A DNA stretch of 64,000 bases from Pandoraea pneumonica (GTDB lineage: Bacteria; Pseudomonadota; Gammaproteobacteria; Burkholderiales; Burkholderiaceae), in assembly GCF_902459645.1 (NCBI RefSeq), contig NZ_CABPSK010000001.1, positions 310,001 through 374,000 on the forward strand. Direction: 5' to 3'. Below, in pieces: positions 34,099 through 42,981 of the stretch. A program made the position numbers and the translations under genes. Numbering within the stretch: the first letter of the stretch is position 1; each line of letters opens with the position of its first letter. The notes under the pieces were generated by a model that searched no databases, had not been told where the DNA came from, and worked only from the letters and a program-made list of their open reading frames with translations.

Positions 34099-34195
34099 AG
34101 GACGACAATGCGTCCATGACGTCGCGTGACGGGGCACTACCAAGTACCGACGCCTGCTTCTTGTTCCGTTCCTATTGCTCTCCGGGAGATTCAGC

Positions 34196-34909
34196 ATGTT
34201 CAACTTCGAAGGCCAGCGCGTGCTGGTGATTGGCGGCAGTTCAGGCATTGGCCGCGCTGCGGCGCAAGCGTTTGCGAAGGCGGGTGCGGCAGTCACGATC
34301 GCGTCGCGCAGTCAGGCCAAGCTCGATGAGGCGCTGGCGACCATCGGCACCACCGCGCGTGCTGTCGTACTCGATACGGGCGATGCGGCTGCGGTGGAAA
34401 AATTCTTCGCCGATCACGCACCTTGGCAACACGTGGTGATTTCGGCGGCGCAGACGCCGACCGGTGCGGTACGCAAACTCTCGCTCGACGACGCGCACGC
34501 GGCGTTCGACAGCAAGTTCTGGGGGACGTATCACATTGCCCGCTTCGCGCGCATTGAGGACGGCGGTTCGCTCACGCTGACGTCCGGCTATCTGAGCGTG
34601 CGCCCGAGTACGGCATCGGTGGTGCAGGGCGCCATCAATGCAGCGATTGAAGCGTTGGGGCGCGGGCTCGCCCTCGAACTCTCGCCGGTGCGCGTGAACA
34701 CGGTGTCGCCGGGGCTGACGGTGACGCCGCTGTGGAACAAACTGCCGGAAGCCGATCGCGAAGCGATGTACGCCAATGCTGCGCAGCGTCTGCCCGCGCG
34801 TCGCGTCGTGGCGGCCGAGGACGTGGCGAACTCGATTCTGTATCTGGCAGGCACGCCCAGCGCGACGGGCTCGACGGTGCTTATCGATGCGGGTGGGGCG
34901 ATCGCGTGA
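34196..34909 (+). CDS. atypical SDR-family protein lacking the YxxxK catalytic pair
   Basis: 237 aa protein with an SDR cofactor-binding start (VLVIGGSSGIGRAAAQAF) and the C-terminal VNTVSPG. Where classical SDRs have Tyr-x3-Lys before ALTRALALEL, this protein reads QGAIN before AAIEALGRGLALEL, so Tyr becomes Gln and Lys becomes Asn. The NNAG motif is also altered to SAAQT. It resembles the SDR subgroup without usual active-site residues (Lin1944-like). GGGAG lies upstream of the ATG at 34196. It is divergent from a LysR gene and upstream of another SDR on the same strand. Catalysis by other residues, or a binding role, is possible. Confidence 0.85.
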   Translation: MFNFEGQRVLVIGGSSGIGRAAAQAFAKAGAAVTIASRSQAKLDEALATIGTTARAVVLDTGDAAAVEKFFADHAPWQHVVISAAQTPTGAVRKLSLDDAHAAFDSKFWGTYHIARFARIEDGGSLTLTSGYLSVRPSTASVVQGAINAAIEALGRGLALELSPVRVNTVSPGLTVTPLWNKLPEADREAMYANAAQRLPARRVVAAEDVANSILYLAGTPSATGSTVLIDAGGAIA

Positions 34910-34999
34910 TTTCGCGATTGCATCCCAATACCGACTGGCGGGAGCAGGCAGCATTGCACCGCCAGTTGTCCTAACGAATCACGCTTTGGAGTTTTCCGT

Positions 35000-35791
35000 A
35001 TGTATATCGACTTGAAAGAGAAAGTGGCGTTGGTGACGGCGTCGACGGCGGGCATCGGCTTTGCCATTGCTCAAGGGCTTGCGGCAGCCGGTGCGACGAC
35101 GATCGTCAATGGCCGCTCGAAGGCCAGCGTGGACGCCGCCGTTGCGCGGTTGCGTGAAGCGGTGCCCGGCGCACAAGTGAGCGGTGTGGCTGCCGATCTT
35201 GCGACGGCTCAGGGATGCGATGCGTTGGTCTCCGAGGTGCCGGATGTCGACATTCTCGTGAACAACGCGGGGATTTTCGGGCCGCAGGACTTCTTCGAGA
35301 TTCCGGATGCGGATTGGGCGCGCTTTTATGACGTCAACGTGATGTCCGGCGTGCGGCTATCGCGGGCGTATCTGCCGGGCATGGCGGCGCGCGAGTGGGG
35401 GCGGGTGATCTTCATTTCGTCGGAGTCCGCACTGAATATCCCCGAAGACATGATTCACTACGGCATGACGAAAACGGCCCAATTGGCGGTCTCGCGCGGG
35501 TTGGCTAAGCGCATGCGCGGCACCGGCGTGACGGTCAACGCCGTGCTGCCGGGGCCGACGCTCTCGGACGGCATGGCCGAAATGCTGCATCAAGCGGGCG
35601 TGCCCGCGGACGCCGATATGGAACAGGCCGCAGCGGCCTTTGTGCAGGAGCATCGCCCGAGTTCGATCATCGGCCGTGCCGCGAGCACGACGGAGGTCGC
35701 GAATATGGTGGTGTATGTTGCGTCGCCGCAGGCATCGGCCACAACGGGCGCTGCGCTGCGTGTGGATGGCGGTGTCGTCGATTCTCTCTAA
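35000..35791 (+). CDS. classical SDR-family oxidoreductase
   Basis: 263 aa SDR. It has the cofactor loop TASTAGIGFAIA, NNAG, the active-site Ser in FISSES and Tyr-Lys in HYGMTKTAQLA. The insert after the active site (GMAEMLHQAGVPADADME) is seen in a widespread clade of uncharacterised SDRs. It lies 90 nt after the atypical SDR on the same strand and may share the LysR-controlled transcript. The substrate is unknown. Confidence 0.9.
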   Translation: MYIDLKEKVALVTASTAGIGFAIAQGLAAAGATTIVNGRSKASVDAAVARLREAVPGAQVSGVAADLATAQGCDALVSEVPDVDILVNNAGIFGPQDFFEIPDADWARFYDVNVMSGVRLSRAYLPGMAAREWGRVIFISSESALNIPEDMIHYGMTKTAQLAVSRGLAKRMRGTGVTVNAVLPGPTLSDGMAEMLHQAGVPADADMEQAAAAFVQEHRPSSIIGRAASTTEVANMVVYVASPQASATTGAALRVDGGVVDSL

Positions 35792-36012
35792 CTATGCGTT
35801 GGAAGGGCAGCGTCAGTGGGCGGTCAGGCACGCGTCATGCGTGCGCCAAAGACCGCGCTGCTGCGCTGCCGCAAGCGATTGGCCGCCATCGGGTAGATTG
35901 TCCGGCGACCGGCTGACGCGGTATACCCGAATCACTTTTAAGTACCTTTTGCGATAGAGATTGCCTAGAATCAAATCGTGCCATCCCGCCATTACGAAGT
36001 AAGGAGGCCACG

Positions 36013-36162
36013 ATGCTGACAGGGAGCCTGATTGCAATGTTGGTGATAGTGCTGGTCGTCGGAGTTGCCGTCGCCTGGCTGGCGGACCGTAACTGGTGCC
36101 GCGAGCATCCGGCTGCGCGTCACACCTGGCGGCGTCATCGCAGGGATATCCGGCACGGTTAA
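36013..36162 (+). CDS. small membrane protein, 49 aa
   Basis: A 49-codon gene with a strong ribosome binding site (AAGGAGG about 5 nt before the ATG). The product starts MLTGSLIAMLVIVLVVGVAVAW, a single transmembrane helix, followed by a basic, Arg/His-rich tail ending RRDIRHG. A TAGAAT at 35966-35971 might be the -10 box. Function unknown. A terminator lies about 55 nt downstream, which supports an independent transcription unit. Confidence 0.65.
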   Translation: MLTGSLIAMLVIVLVVGVAVAWLADRNWCREHPAARHTWRRHRRDIRHG

Positions 36163-36215
36163 TTCACCCGTATGGACCTCGCGGCGCGCAACGTGCCGCT
36201 TAGGACTGGAAATAT

Positions 36216-36245
36216 AAAAAGCCCGCCTTTCGGCGGGCTTTCTGT
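36216..36245. terminator. rho-independent terminator (bidirectional)
   Basis: AAGCCCGCC and GGCGGGCTT form a 9-bp stem around TTTC, with an A-run to the left and TT to the right. It lies between the small membrane protein (+) and the 62-aa gene (-). Confidence 0.8.
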
Positions 36246-36275
36246 TACTAGACACCTTACTTGCTAGCTGGGCGC

Positions 36276-36464
36276 TCAGGCGACGGCCTGAAGGACATAT
36301 TTGCCCTGGACAGTCAGGCGCGGGGACTTCACACCCGGCGCCAACTCTTCCCATTCAATGAGCTTGCTCTCGAGCAGCGAATTGAGGTCCGGGCGGTCGA
36401 GCTCCACTTGCTCCGGAGCGTCCTTGACCAGCATCAGGGTGGCAAATTCATGATGACTCAGCAT
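36276..36464 (-). CDS. small conserved-looking protein, 62 aa, unknown
   Basis: 62 aa acidic protein (MLSHHEFATLMLVKDAPEQV, then ELDRPDLNSLLESKLI). It ends in a winged-helix-like LTVQGKYVLQAVA. GGGAG lies about 7 nt upstream of the ATG, so it is very probably translated. The sequence looks like a small helix-turn-helix-type or regulatory protein, but I do not recognise it. It stands alone, divergent from minC with 352 bp between. Confidence 0.7.
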   Translation of the reverse strand: MLSHHEFATLMLVKDAPEQVELDRPDLNSLLESKLIEWEELAPGVKSPRLTVQGKYVLQAVA

Positions 36465-36816
36465 CTTCGTCTCCCGGTTTTGCGGTTCAACAGGGGTCCC
36501 ACATCAAGGGACTTTAAGGATAGGTCACGAATATGGCACTTGCGCGACAGAATTCGCACTTTCGATGCTGCTTTGCAGCATTTCTTGTATTGGACTTTCC
36601 CAGAGCCAGCATAGGCTTTTAGAATGACACTCGTGTGTCATTCAATACGTTAATTGCGGATGACAAATGCATTGATTTGCTGCGATGCAATAGTGACCAA
36701 AACCACCCGAATCGCGAGGTTCGCCCGCTTATTTTGGGTTTGCTCAGCGCCGAGGGACTGTAGAATGGCCCAATTTGCCAGCAACACGCTGCCAGCAACG
36801 CGCTCAACGACCTGAC
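36465..36816. promoter_or_regulatory. intergenic region upstream of minC with palindrome
   Basis: 352 bp without a gene. It contains a perfect 9-bp dyad, GAATGACAC (36622-36630) and GTGTCATTC (36635-36643), and a TAGAAT at 36761-36766 that could be the -10 of the min operon, without a clear -35. The sequence around 36590-36720 is AT-richer than the flanks. Confidence 0.45.
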
Positions 36817-37596
36817 ATGCCGCAAAAGAAAACGCCGTACTTCGAGTTACGCAGCGGTGCTGTAGATACCCTGCATTTCGTAGTCAAGACGCCTCAACTG
36901 GATACGCTGCGCACCGAATTGGCGCAACGTTTCGAGGCCACCCCGGAGTTCTTTGCGGGCGACACCGTCGCGATCGACGTGCGCCGCCTGACGGGGACCG
37001 AGCGAGTTGCCGTGCCCGCGCTGGCCGAAATGCTGGCGGAATTCCGGATGAAACCCATTGGCGTGGTCGCCAATGCCGAACAGACCGATTGGGCCGTGGT
37101 GGATGGCCTGCCGCGTCTGGATAGTCATGAGCGCCGTGCACCGCGCAATGCCCGCGACGACGCGCGCGAAAGCGACAGCGAAGCGTCGGGTGAAGCCGCG
37201 GCAATCGTCGCGGCAGCGGCCGCTGCGAGCGCAAACGCGAGCGCGCCGGAGCCTTCCGCCATCCCCTCGACCATCATCGATAAGCCCTTGCGTTCAGGCC
37301 AGCAGGTCTATGCCAAGGGCGATTTGATTTTGCTCGATCTCGTGAGTTATGGGGCCGAGGTGATCGCCGAAGGTAATATTCACATTTACGCGCCGCTACG
37401 GGGGCGGGCACTGGCAGGGGTGAAGGGCAAGCTCGACGCGCGCATCTTCTGTACCTGTCTGGAGCCTGAGCTGATTTCCATCGCCGGTATTTACCGTACC
37501 GGCGAACATGCGCTACCGCCCGATGTTCAAGGGCGTTCGGTGCAGGTGCGGCTGGTAGACGACAAACTGATTTTCGAGCCCCTCGGGCTCAAATGA
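36817..37596 (+). CDS. minC: septum site-determining protein MinC
   Basis: 259 aa inhibitor of FtsZ assembly. The N-terminal domain ([18 protein letters not shown]) and the C-terminal beta-helix domain ([16 protein letters not shown], then [20 protein letters not shown]) are joined by an Ala/Glu-rich linker at about 110-150. It binds MinD at the membrane to block division near the poles. The ATG at 36817 begins [12 protein letters not shown]; an upstream ATG at 36775 is less likely. It is the first gene of minCDE. Confidence 0.95.
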   Translation: MPQKKTPYFELRSGAVDTLHFVVKTPQLDTLRTELAQRFEATPEFFAGDTVAIDVRRLTGTERVAVPALAEMLAEFRMKPIGVVANAEQTDWAVVDGLPRLDSHERRAPRNARDDARESDSEASGEAAAIVAAAAAASANASAPEPSAIPSTIIDKPLRSGQQVYAKGDLILLDLVSYGAEVIAEGNIHIYAPLRGRALAGVKGKLDARIFCTCLEPELISIAGIYRTGEHALPPDVQGRSVQVRLVDDKLIFEPLGLK

Positions 37597-37639
37597 TTCG
37601 TAGCTAATTTCATCCTCAAGTTTGGGAAGGCATCGACAG

Positions 37640-38455
37640 ATGGCAAAAGTGATTGTGGTGACCTCTGGCAAGGGTGGTGTCGGTAAGACGACAACCAGCG
37701 CCAGCTTTTCCGCCGGCCTCGCCTTGCAGGGGCACAAAACGGCAGTCATCGATTTCGACGTCGGTCTGCGCAATCTCGATCTGATCATGGGTTGCGAGCG
37801 CCGCGTGGTGTACGACCTGATCAACGTGATTCAGGGCGAAGCAAATCTCAATCAGGCGCTCATCAAGGACAAGTCGACCGAGAACCTGTTCATCCTGCCC
37901 GCGTCGCAAACGCGGGACAAAGACGCGCTCACGCAAGAAGGCGTCGAGAAGGTCATCAAGGACCTCACCGACATGGGCTTCGAGTACATCGTGTGCGATT
38001 CGCCGGCCGGTATCGAGTCGGGCGCATTGCTCGCCATGCACTTCGCCGATGAGGCGCTCGTGGTGACCAACCCGGAAGTGTCGTCGGTTCGCGATTCGGA
38101 CCGCATTCTCGGCATCCTGTCGTCGAAGACGAAACGGGCCATCGAAGGCAGCGAGCCGATCAAGGAGCACCTGCTGATTACCCGCTATAACCCGAAACGC
38201 GTGAGCGACGGTCAGATGCTCTCGCTCGAAGATATTCAGGAAATTTTGCGTATCAAGCTGATCGGCGTGATTCCGGAATCGGAATCGGTGCTGCATGCGT
38301 CGAACCAGGGTACGCCTGCCATCCATCTGGAGGGCACCGACGTGGCCGACGCGTATCGCGACGTGGTGAGCCGATTCAAGGGCGAAGACAAGCCCATGCG
38401 CTTTACCGACTATCAAAAGCCGGGGCTGTTGCAGCGCATTTTCGGCTCGAAGTAA
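37640..38455 (+). CDS. minD: septum site-determining ATPase MinD
   Basis: 271 aa membrane-associated ATPase. The deviant Walker A KGGVGKTT is at residues 10-17, with [11 protein letters not shown] and the C-terminal amphipathic region ([14 protein letters not shown]) that mediates membrane binding. It oscillates with MinE and recruits MinC. It follows minC by 43 nt and precedes minE by 13 nt. Confidence 0.97.
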   Translation: MAKVIVVTSGKGGVGKTTTSASFSAGLALQGHKTAVIDFDVGLRNLDLIMGCERRVVYDLINVIQGEANLNQALIKDKSTENLFILPASQTRDKDALTQEGVEKVIKDLTDMGFEYIVCDSPAGIESGALLAMHFADEALVVTNPEVSSVRDSDRILGILSSKTKRAIEGSEPIKEHLLITRYNPKRVSDGQMLSLEDIQEILRIKLIGVIPESESVLHASNQGTPAIHLEGTDVADAYRDVVSRFKGEDKPMRFTDYQKPGLLQRIFGSK

Positions 38456-38468
38456 GGAGCGCCCGCCC

Positions 38469-38723
38469 ATGTCCTTCCTGTCTTTCCTCCTGGGGGAGAA
38501 GAAAAAGACCGCCTCCGTCGCTAAAGAGCGCCTTCAGATTATTCTGGCGCACGAACGCTCGGGCTCGTCGCCGCCTGCCGATTATTTGCCGGCACTGCAA
38601 CGCGAGTTGGTCGCTGTCATCTCCAAGTACGTCAAGATCGCTCAAGACGACATCAAGGTCAGCGTCGAGCACCAGGACAACCTGGAAGTGCTCGAAGTGA
38701 AGATCGAACTGCCGCAGACGTGA
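38469..38723 (+). CDS. minE: cell division topological specificity factor MinE
   Basis: 84 aa, a normal length. The N-terminal anti-MinCD part ([14 protein letters not shown]) and the C-terminal dimerisation part ([19 protein letters not shown]) are present. It displaces MinC from MinD and drives Min oscillation. It is the last gene of minCDE and a strong terminator follows. Confidence 0.96.
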   Translation: MSFLSFLLGEKKKTASVAKERLQIILAHERSGSSPPADYLPALQRELVAVISKYVKIAQDDIKVSVEHQDNLEVLEVKIELPQT

Positions 38724-38765
38724 TTGCCACGCGCAATCGCTAATCGTCGGCCGTAGTCTTCAGGG

Positions 38766-38804
38766 CGAAAGCCCGCCACCCCATGACAGGGTGGCGGGCT
38801 TTCG
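38766..38804. terminator. strong bidirectional terminator, 16-bp stem
   Basis: CGAAAGCCCGCCACCC pairs with GGGTGGCGGGCTTTCG around a 7-nt loop. It serves minE (+) and the convergent synthetase gene (-). Confidence 0.85.
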
Positions 38805-38834
38805 TCGTTGCTCGCGCAGTTTGTTGCGAATCGC

Positions 38835-41519
38835 TCAGAACTTGTAGTCCGGGTTCTTCGGATCGAACGTGGTGTCGCTCCACTGTTCGCGGCGCACCTT
38901 CTCGAAGCGCATTTCTTCGGTCTTTTGTCCCGAGGCGTCCCACGCTTCGATGCCGCGCGGGCGACCGGTCTTCAGATCGATGAGCACGCGCGATTTGTTC
39001 GCATAATGTTGCGGCGGCCCGGATGGGGCGTCCCATTCCAACGCCAGTACGCGTACGCCATTCACTTCGGATACCGACATTCTTGCGGGTTTCTCGGGCA
39101 GGCCCGCTGCGCGGAAGCTGCGGCCATCGTGGGCAATTTGCTCGGCGATGAACGCAAAGCCGAGATCGCGCACGGTGTGGTTCGATTGCGAGCGCGCCAA
39201 TGTGCCGTCGATGCTGCTCCAGATCGACGTGAAGCCGAGGATGCCGCCCAGGTGGCCGTACATTTCCTTCGGATTCTTGGTTTCGTCGTAGATGATTTCC
39301 TGACCCGAATGCGCGCCGTCCGGCAGCCACTTCGCGTAAATCTGCAACGGCTTCTCGCGAATCTTCACGATCATGCGATCGGGCGTGGTCTGCCACTGGT
39401 TGTTGATGCGCTCGTGTCTCGTGAGCTCGTACTGGTACTCGGGCAGGGCGGCGGATTCCGCTTTGAGATAGCGCACCAGCGCTTCGGGATTGAGCGCTTG
39501 TATGCGCGCGACGATGGCTTCGTCGCCCATCTTCGCGAGGTCGCCGCTCTTGATGGTTTGCGCGAGCCACTGCGTTTGCTGCGTCACGGGCATGGCGGCG
39601 AGTTTGGCGACGTCGGCATCGTTGGTTGCCGTAGAAGGCGCGGCGGAGAGCGCGGATGCAGTAACCGGTGCCGACGCATTGCTTTGCGCCTTGGCATCGG
39701 GCGCGCCGAGCAGGCCGACGGCCAGCGCGAGGGGCGCAAGGATGAAGCCCAGTGCAGCGCTGGCGTGCGGCAGTGGCGTGCCTGCGGGCTGGGTTTGTGC
39801 CGGTGCCGGATCACGCAGTTCGCGCCGCAGGATCTTACCCACGGTTGTCTTGGGCAGTTCGCCCTGACGGAATTCGACGATACGTGGCACCTTGTACGCG
39901 GTCAGATGCTGACGGCAGTGCGCGAGCATCGCCTCGGCAGTCAGTTGCGGATCTTTTGCGACCACGACGAGTTTCACCCGTTCTCCAGCGACCGGATCGG
40001 GCACGCCCACCACCGCCGCTTCGCGCACGCCAGGGTGCAGCATCACCACGTCTTCGATCTCGTTCGGATACACGTTAAAGCCGGAGACGAGAATCATGTC
40101 TTTCTTGCGGTCGATGAGCCGCACGAAGCCGTTCGCGTCCATCACGCCGATGTCGCCTGTGAGCAGCCACCCGTCGGCATCGAACGTCTTCGCCGTGTCT
40201 TCTGGGCGCTGCCAATAGCCGCGCATGACCTGCGGGCCGCGCACGCAGAGTTCGCCCGGCTCGCCGATATCGGCCCACGTGCCGTCTTCGCGCTTGAAAC
40301 GCACCTCCGTCGAGGGCGCAGGCAAGCCAATGGAGCCGGTGAATTCCATGTCGTCGATATGCGCAAGATCGACCGGATTCATTGTGACGATGGGCGAGCA
40401 CTCGGTGAGCCCGTATCCCTCGATGATCGGCTTGCCCGTGACTTGCTTCCAGCGCTCGGCGATGGCCCGCTGTGTGGCCATGCCGCCCGCGAGCGAGAGC
40501 TTGAGCTTCGAGAAGTCGCGCGCCCGAAACCCCTCGTCTTCGAGCAAGCCATTGAACAGCGTGTTGACGCCTGCCACGCCGGTGAAGGTCTCGTTGCGGA
40601 TGATGTAGACGACTTTTTTGACGTCGCGCGGGTTGGCGATGAGGATGTTGCGCCCGCCCAGACTCATGAACATCAGGCAGTTCACCGTGAGCGAGAAGAT
40701 GTGATACATCGGCAGCAACGACAGGTTCGTTTCGATCTCGTCGGTAAGTTGGTCGGCAATCCACGCTTCGGCTTGCAACAGGTTGGCTAGCACGTTGCCG
40801 TGCGTGAGCATGGCGCCTTTCGCCAACCCGGTGGTGCCGCCGGTGTATTGCAGAAAGGCGAGGTCGTCACGCGTTAGCGGCACTGGCGTAAGCCCTTGTG
40901 CGCTGCGTGCTTTGGCCCCGTCGGCCAGTGCGCGCTTGAGCGGAATGGCTTGCGGAAGGTCGTAGGGCGGCACCTGCTTCGCCACGCGCCGCATGATGAA
41001 GTTCACCAGCCGTCCCTTGGCGTTGAGCCCGTCGCCGAGCAAGTCGCCGATTTGCGTGATGACGACATCGCGTACGTCGGTGCCCTGCAGGGACGCCTGC
41101 AATGTCTTGGCAAAGTTCTCGAACACGACAATCGTGCGCGCGCCACAGTCGCGCAACTGATGCGAGAGTTCGCGCACGGTGTAAAGCGGGTTGACGTTGA
41201 CGACGACCGCCCCGGCGATCAGCGTGCCGAACAGGCAGATCGGGTACTGGAGGCAGTTGGGCATCATGAGGGCCACGCGGTCCCCTTTGCGCACGCCACG
41301 CGATTGAAGCCACGCGGCGAAGGCGCGCGCCTGCGTTTCGACTTGTGCGTACGTGATGTCGCTGCCAAGACTCACGAACGCGGCGCGCTCGCGATACTTG
41401 CCGATCCACTCGTCGAAGGCCTGCACGAGCGATTCATAGCGCGTGACGTCGATCTGCGCCGGTACGCCCGGCGGATACGCGCCCAACCAGACGCGGTCTT
41501 GCTGAACAGCTTGGTCCAT
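38835..41519 (-). CDS. long-chain acyl-CoA synthetase fused to DUF1571 domain
   Basis: 894 aa. Residues 1-573 form a complete FadD-type acyl-CoA synthetase, with the AMP-binding motif YTGGTTGLAKGA, the GYGLTECSP segment, GWLLTGDIG, and a terminal Lys region LPKTTVGKILRREL. After a Pro-rich linker, residues about 587-605 are hydrophobic and followed by DAKAQ, like a signal peptide, and then a DUF1571 domain up to the end (KWLPDGAHSGQEIIYDE, DPKNPDYKF). The DUF1571 part is usually a separate exported protein. No ATG or GTG restarts it. GGAGGAGACG precedes the ATG at 41519. It is the last gene of the beta-oxidation operon. Either a true fusion or a lost stop; see findings. Confidence 0.85.
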   Translation of the reverse strand: MDQAVQQDRVWLGAYPPGVPAQIDVTRYESLVQAFDEWIGKYRERAAFVSLGSDITYAQVETQARAFAAWLQSRGVRKGDRVALMMPNCLQYPICLFGTLIAGAVVVNVNPLYTVRELSHQLRDCGARTIVVFENFAKTLQASLQGTDVRDVVITQIGDLLGDGLNAKGRLVNFIMRRVAKQVPPYDLPQAIPLKRALADGAKARSAQGLTPVPLTRDDLAFLQYTGGTTGLAKGAMLTHGNVLANLLQAEAWIADQLTDEIETNLSLLPMYHIFSLTVNCLMFMSLGGRNILIANPRDVKKVVYIIRNETFTGVAGVNTLFNGLLEDEGFRARDFSKLKLSLAGGMATQRAIAERWKQVTGKPIIEGYGLTECSPIVTMNPVDLAHIDDMEFTGSIGLPAPSTEVRFKREDGTWADIGEPGELCVRGPQVMRGYWQRPEDTAKTFDADGWLLTGDIGVMDANGFVRLIDRKKDMILVSGFNVYPNEIEDVVMLHPGVREAAVVGVPDPVAGERVKLVVVAKDPQLTAEAMLAHCRQHLTAYKVPRIVEFRQGELPKTTVGKILRRELRDPAPAQTQPAGTPLPHASAALGFILAPLALAVGLLGAPDAKAQSNASAPVTASALSAAPSTATNDADVAKLAAMPVTQQTQWLAQTIKSGDLAKMGDEAIVARIQALNPEALVRYLKAESAALPEYQYELTRHERINNQWQTTPDRMIVKIREKPLQIYAKWLPDGAHSGQEIIYDETKNPKEMYGHLGGILGFTSIWSSIDGTLARSQSNHTVRDLGFAFIAEQIAHDGRSFRAAGLPEKPARMSVSEVNGVRVLALEWDAPSGPPQHYANKSRVLIDLKTGRPRGIEAWDASGQKTEEMRFEKVRREQWSDTTFDPKNPDYKF

Positions 41520-41661
41520 CGTCTCCTCCCAGAGGTTGTTTCCGTCGCGTTGCCCTTGCGGTTCACCGGCGGCCATTTTTGGCTCTATCGGCAACGAACG
41601 CGCTGCGTAGACGCGACGAGTCTTTCGCGTTGAAGCGAGTTGGTAATTCGTATCGAGTGGT

Positions 41662-42981
41662 TCAGCGCTCCAGAATGGCGACCACGCCTTGACCGCCAGC
41701 CGCGCAAATCGAAATCAAACCGCGTCCGCCGCCGCGCTGCGCGAGTAGCTTCGCCAGCGTGGCGAGAATGCGCCCGCCGGTGGCAGCAAACGGATGCCCG
41801 CACGCGAGCGAGCTGCCGTTCACGTTGAGCCGTTGACGATCGATGCTGCCCAGCGGCGCGCTCAGGCCTAGCTTGTCGCGGCAATACTCGGGGTCTTCCC
41901 ACGCCTTGAGCGTGCACAGCACCTGCGCGGCAAACGCTTCATGAATTTCGTAGAAATCGAAGTCTTGCAACGTGAGCCCGGCCTGCGCCAGCATGCGTGG
42001 CACGGCGTAGGCCGGTGCCATCAACAAGCCTTCGCGTTGGCTTTCATCGGGGTTGAAGAAGTCGACGGCGGCCGTTTGCGAATAGGTCAGATACGCGAGC
42101 ACGGGGACGTCGTGCGCGCGCGCCCAATCCTCGCTGGCCAGCAACACGCACGACGCGCCATCGGTCAGCGGCGTGGAATTGCCCGCCGTGAGGGTGCCCG
42201 TGGCGCTGCGATCGAATACCGGTTTCAGGCTTTCGAGTTTTTCCAGCGTCAGATCGGGGCGCAGATTGTTGTCGCGTTGCAGGTTGCGAAACGGCGTCAT
42301 CAGATCGAGAAAGAAGCCGCGGTCGTACGCCGCTGCCGCGTGTTGATGACTGGCGAGCGTGAGCACGTCTTGCGCCGCGCGTTCGATTTGCCAGCGCTTG
42401 GCCATCAACTCGCAATGCTCGCCCATCGACAGGCCCGTGCGCGGCTCGCCATTGCGCGGCAGCGAGGGACTGAACAACATGCCCGGCCGGACTTTGGCGA
42501 ACGCGCCGAGCTTGCCTCCGGTGCTGCGCTGGCGATTGGCTTCGAGCAAGATTTTGCGAAGGCCTTCGTTCACGCCGATCGGTGCGTCCGACGCGGTGTC
42601 GACGCCGCCAGCAATGGCGACGTCGATTTGTCCGAGAGCGATCTTGTTGCCCGTGAGGATGGCAGTCTCAAGCCCGGTGCCGCAGGCCTGTTGCACGTCG
42701 TAGGCCGGTGTTTGCGGCGCGAGCGTGGTCGAGAGCACGGATTCGCGCGTCAGGTTGAAGTCGCGTGCGTGCTTGAGGACCGCCCCCGCGGCGACTTCGC
42801 CAAGGGTTCGGCCATGCAGCGAAAAGCGATCGACGAGACCCTGGAGGGCCGCCGTGAGCATGTCTTGATTCGACGCCGTGGCATAGGCGGTGTTGGCGCG
42901 GGCAAACGGAATACGATTGCCGCCGAGAATGGCGACGCGGCGCAAGGCGGGGGCGGGCGCGGCGGGTTTGAAGGCGCTCAT
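41662..42981 (-). CDS. acetyl-CoA C-acyltransferase (thiolase, FadI/FadA2-like)
   Basis: 439 aa thiolase that cleaves 3-ketoacyl-CoA in the last step of beta-oxidation. The active-site Cys is in QQACGTGLE, the His in EIHEAFAAQ, and the second Cys in LACGHPFAATGG. The ATG at 42981 overlaps the maoC stop by 4 nt (ATGA), which favours it over an upstream frame from 43050. The long form and gene context resemble FadI/FadA2 types. It belongs to the operon of acyl-CoA dehydrogenase, reductase, hydratase and synthetase. Confidence 0.93.
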   Translation of the reverse strand: MSAFKPAAPAPALRRVAILGGNRIPFARANTAYATASNQDMLTAALQGLVDRFSLHGRTLGEVAAGAVLKHARDFNLTRESVLSTTLAPQTPAYDVQQACGTGLETAILTGNKIALGQIDVAIAGGVDTASDAPIGVNEGLRKILLEANRQRSTGGKLGAFAKVRPGMLFSPSLPRNGEPRTGLSMGEHCELMAKRWQIERAAQDVLTLASHQHAAAAYDRGFFLDLMTPFRNLQRDNNLRPDLTLEKLESLKPVFDRSATGTLTAGNSTPLTDGASCVLLASEDWARAHDVPVLAYLTYSQTAAVDFFNPDESQREGLLMAPAYAVPRMLAQAGLTLQDFDFYEIHEAFAAQVLCTLKAWEDPEYCRDKLGLSAPLGSIDRQRLNVNGSSLACGHPFAATGGRILATLAKLLAQRGGGRGLISICAAGGQGVVAILER

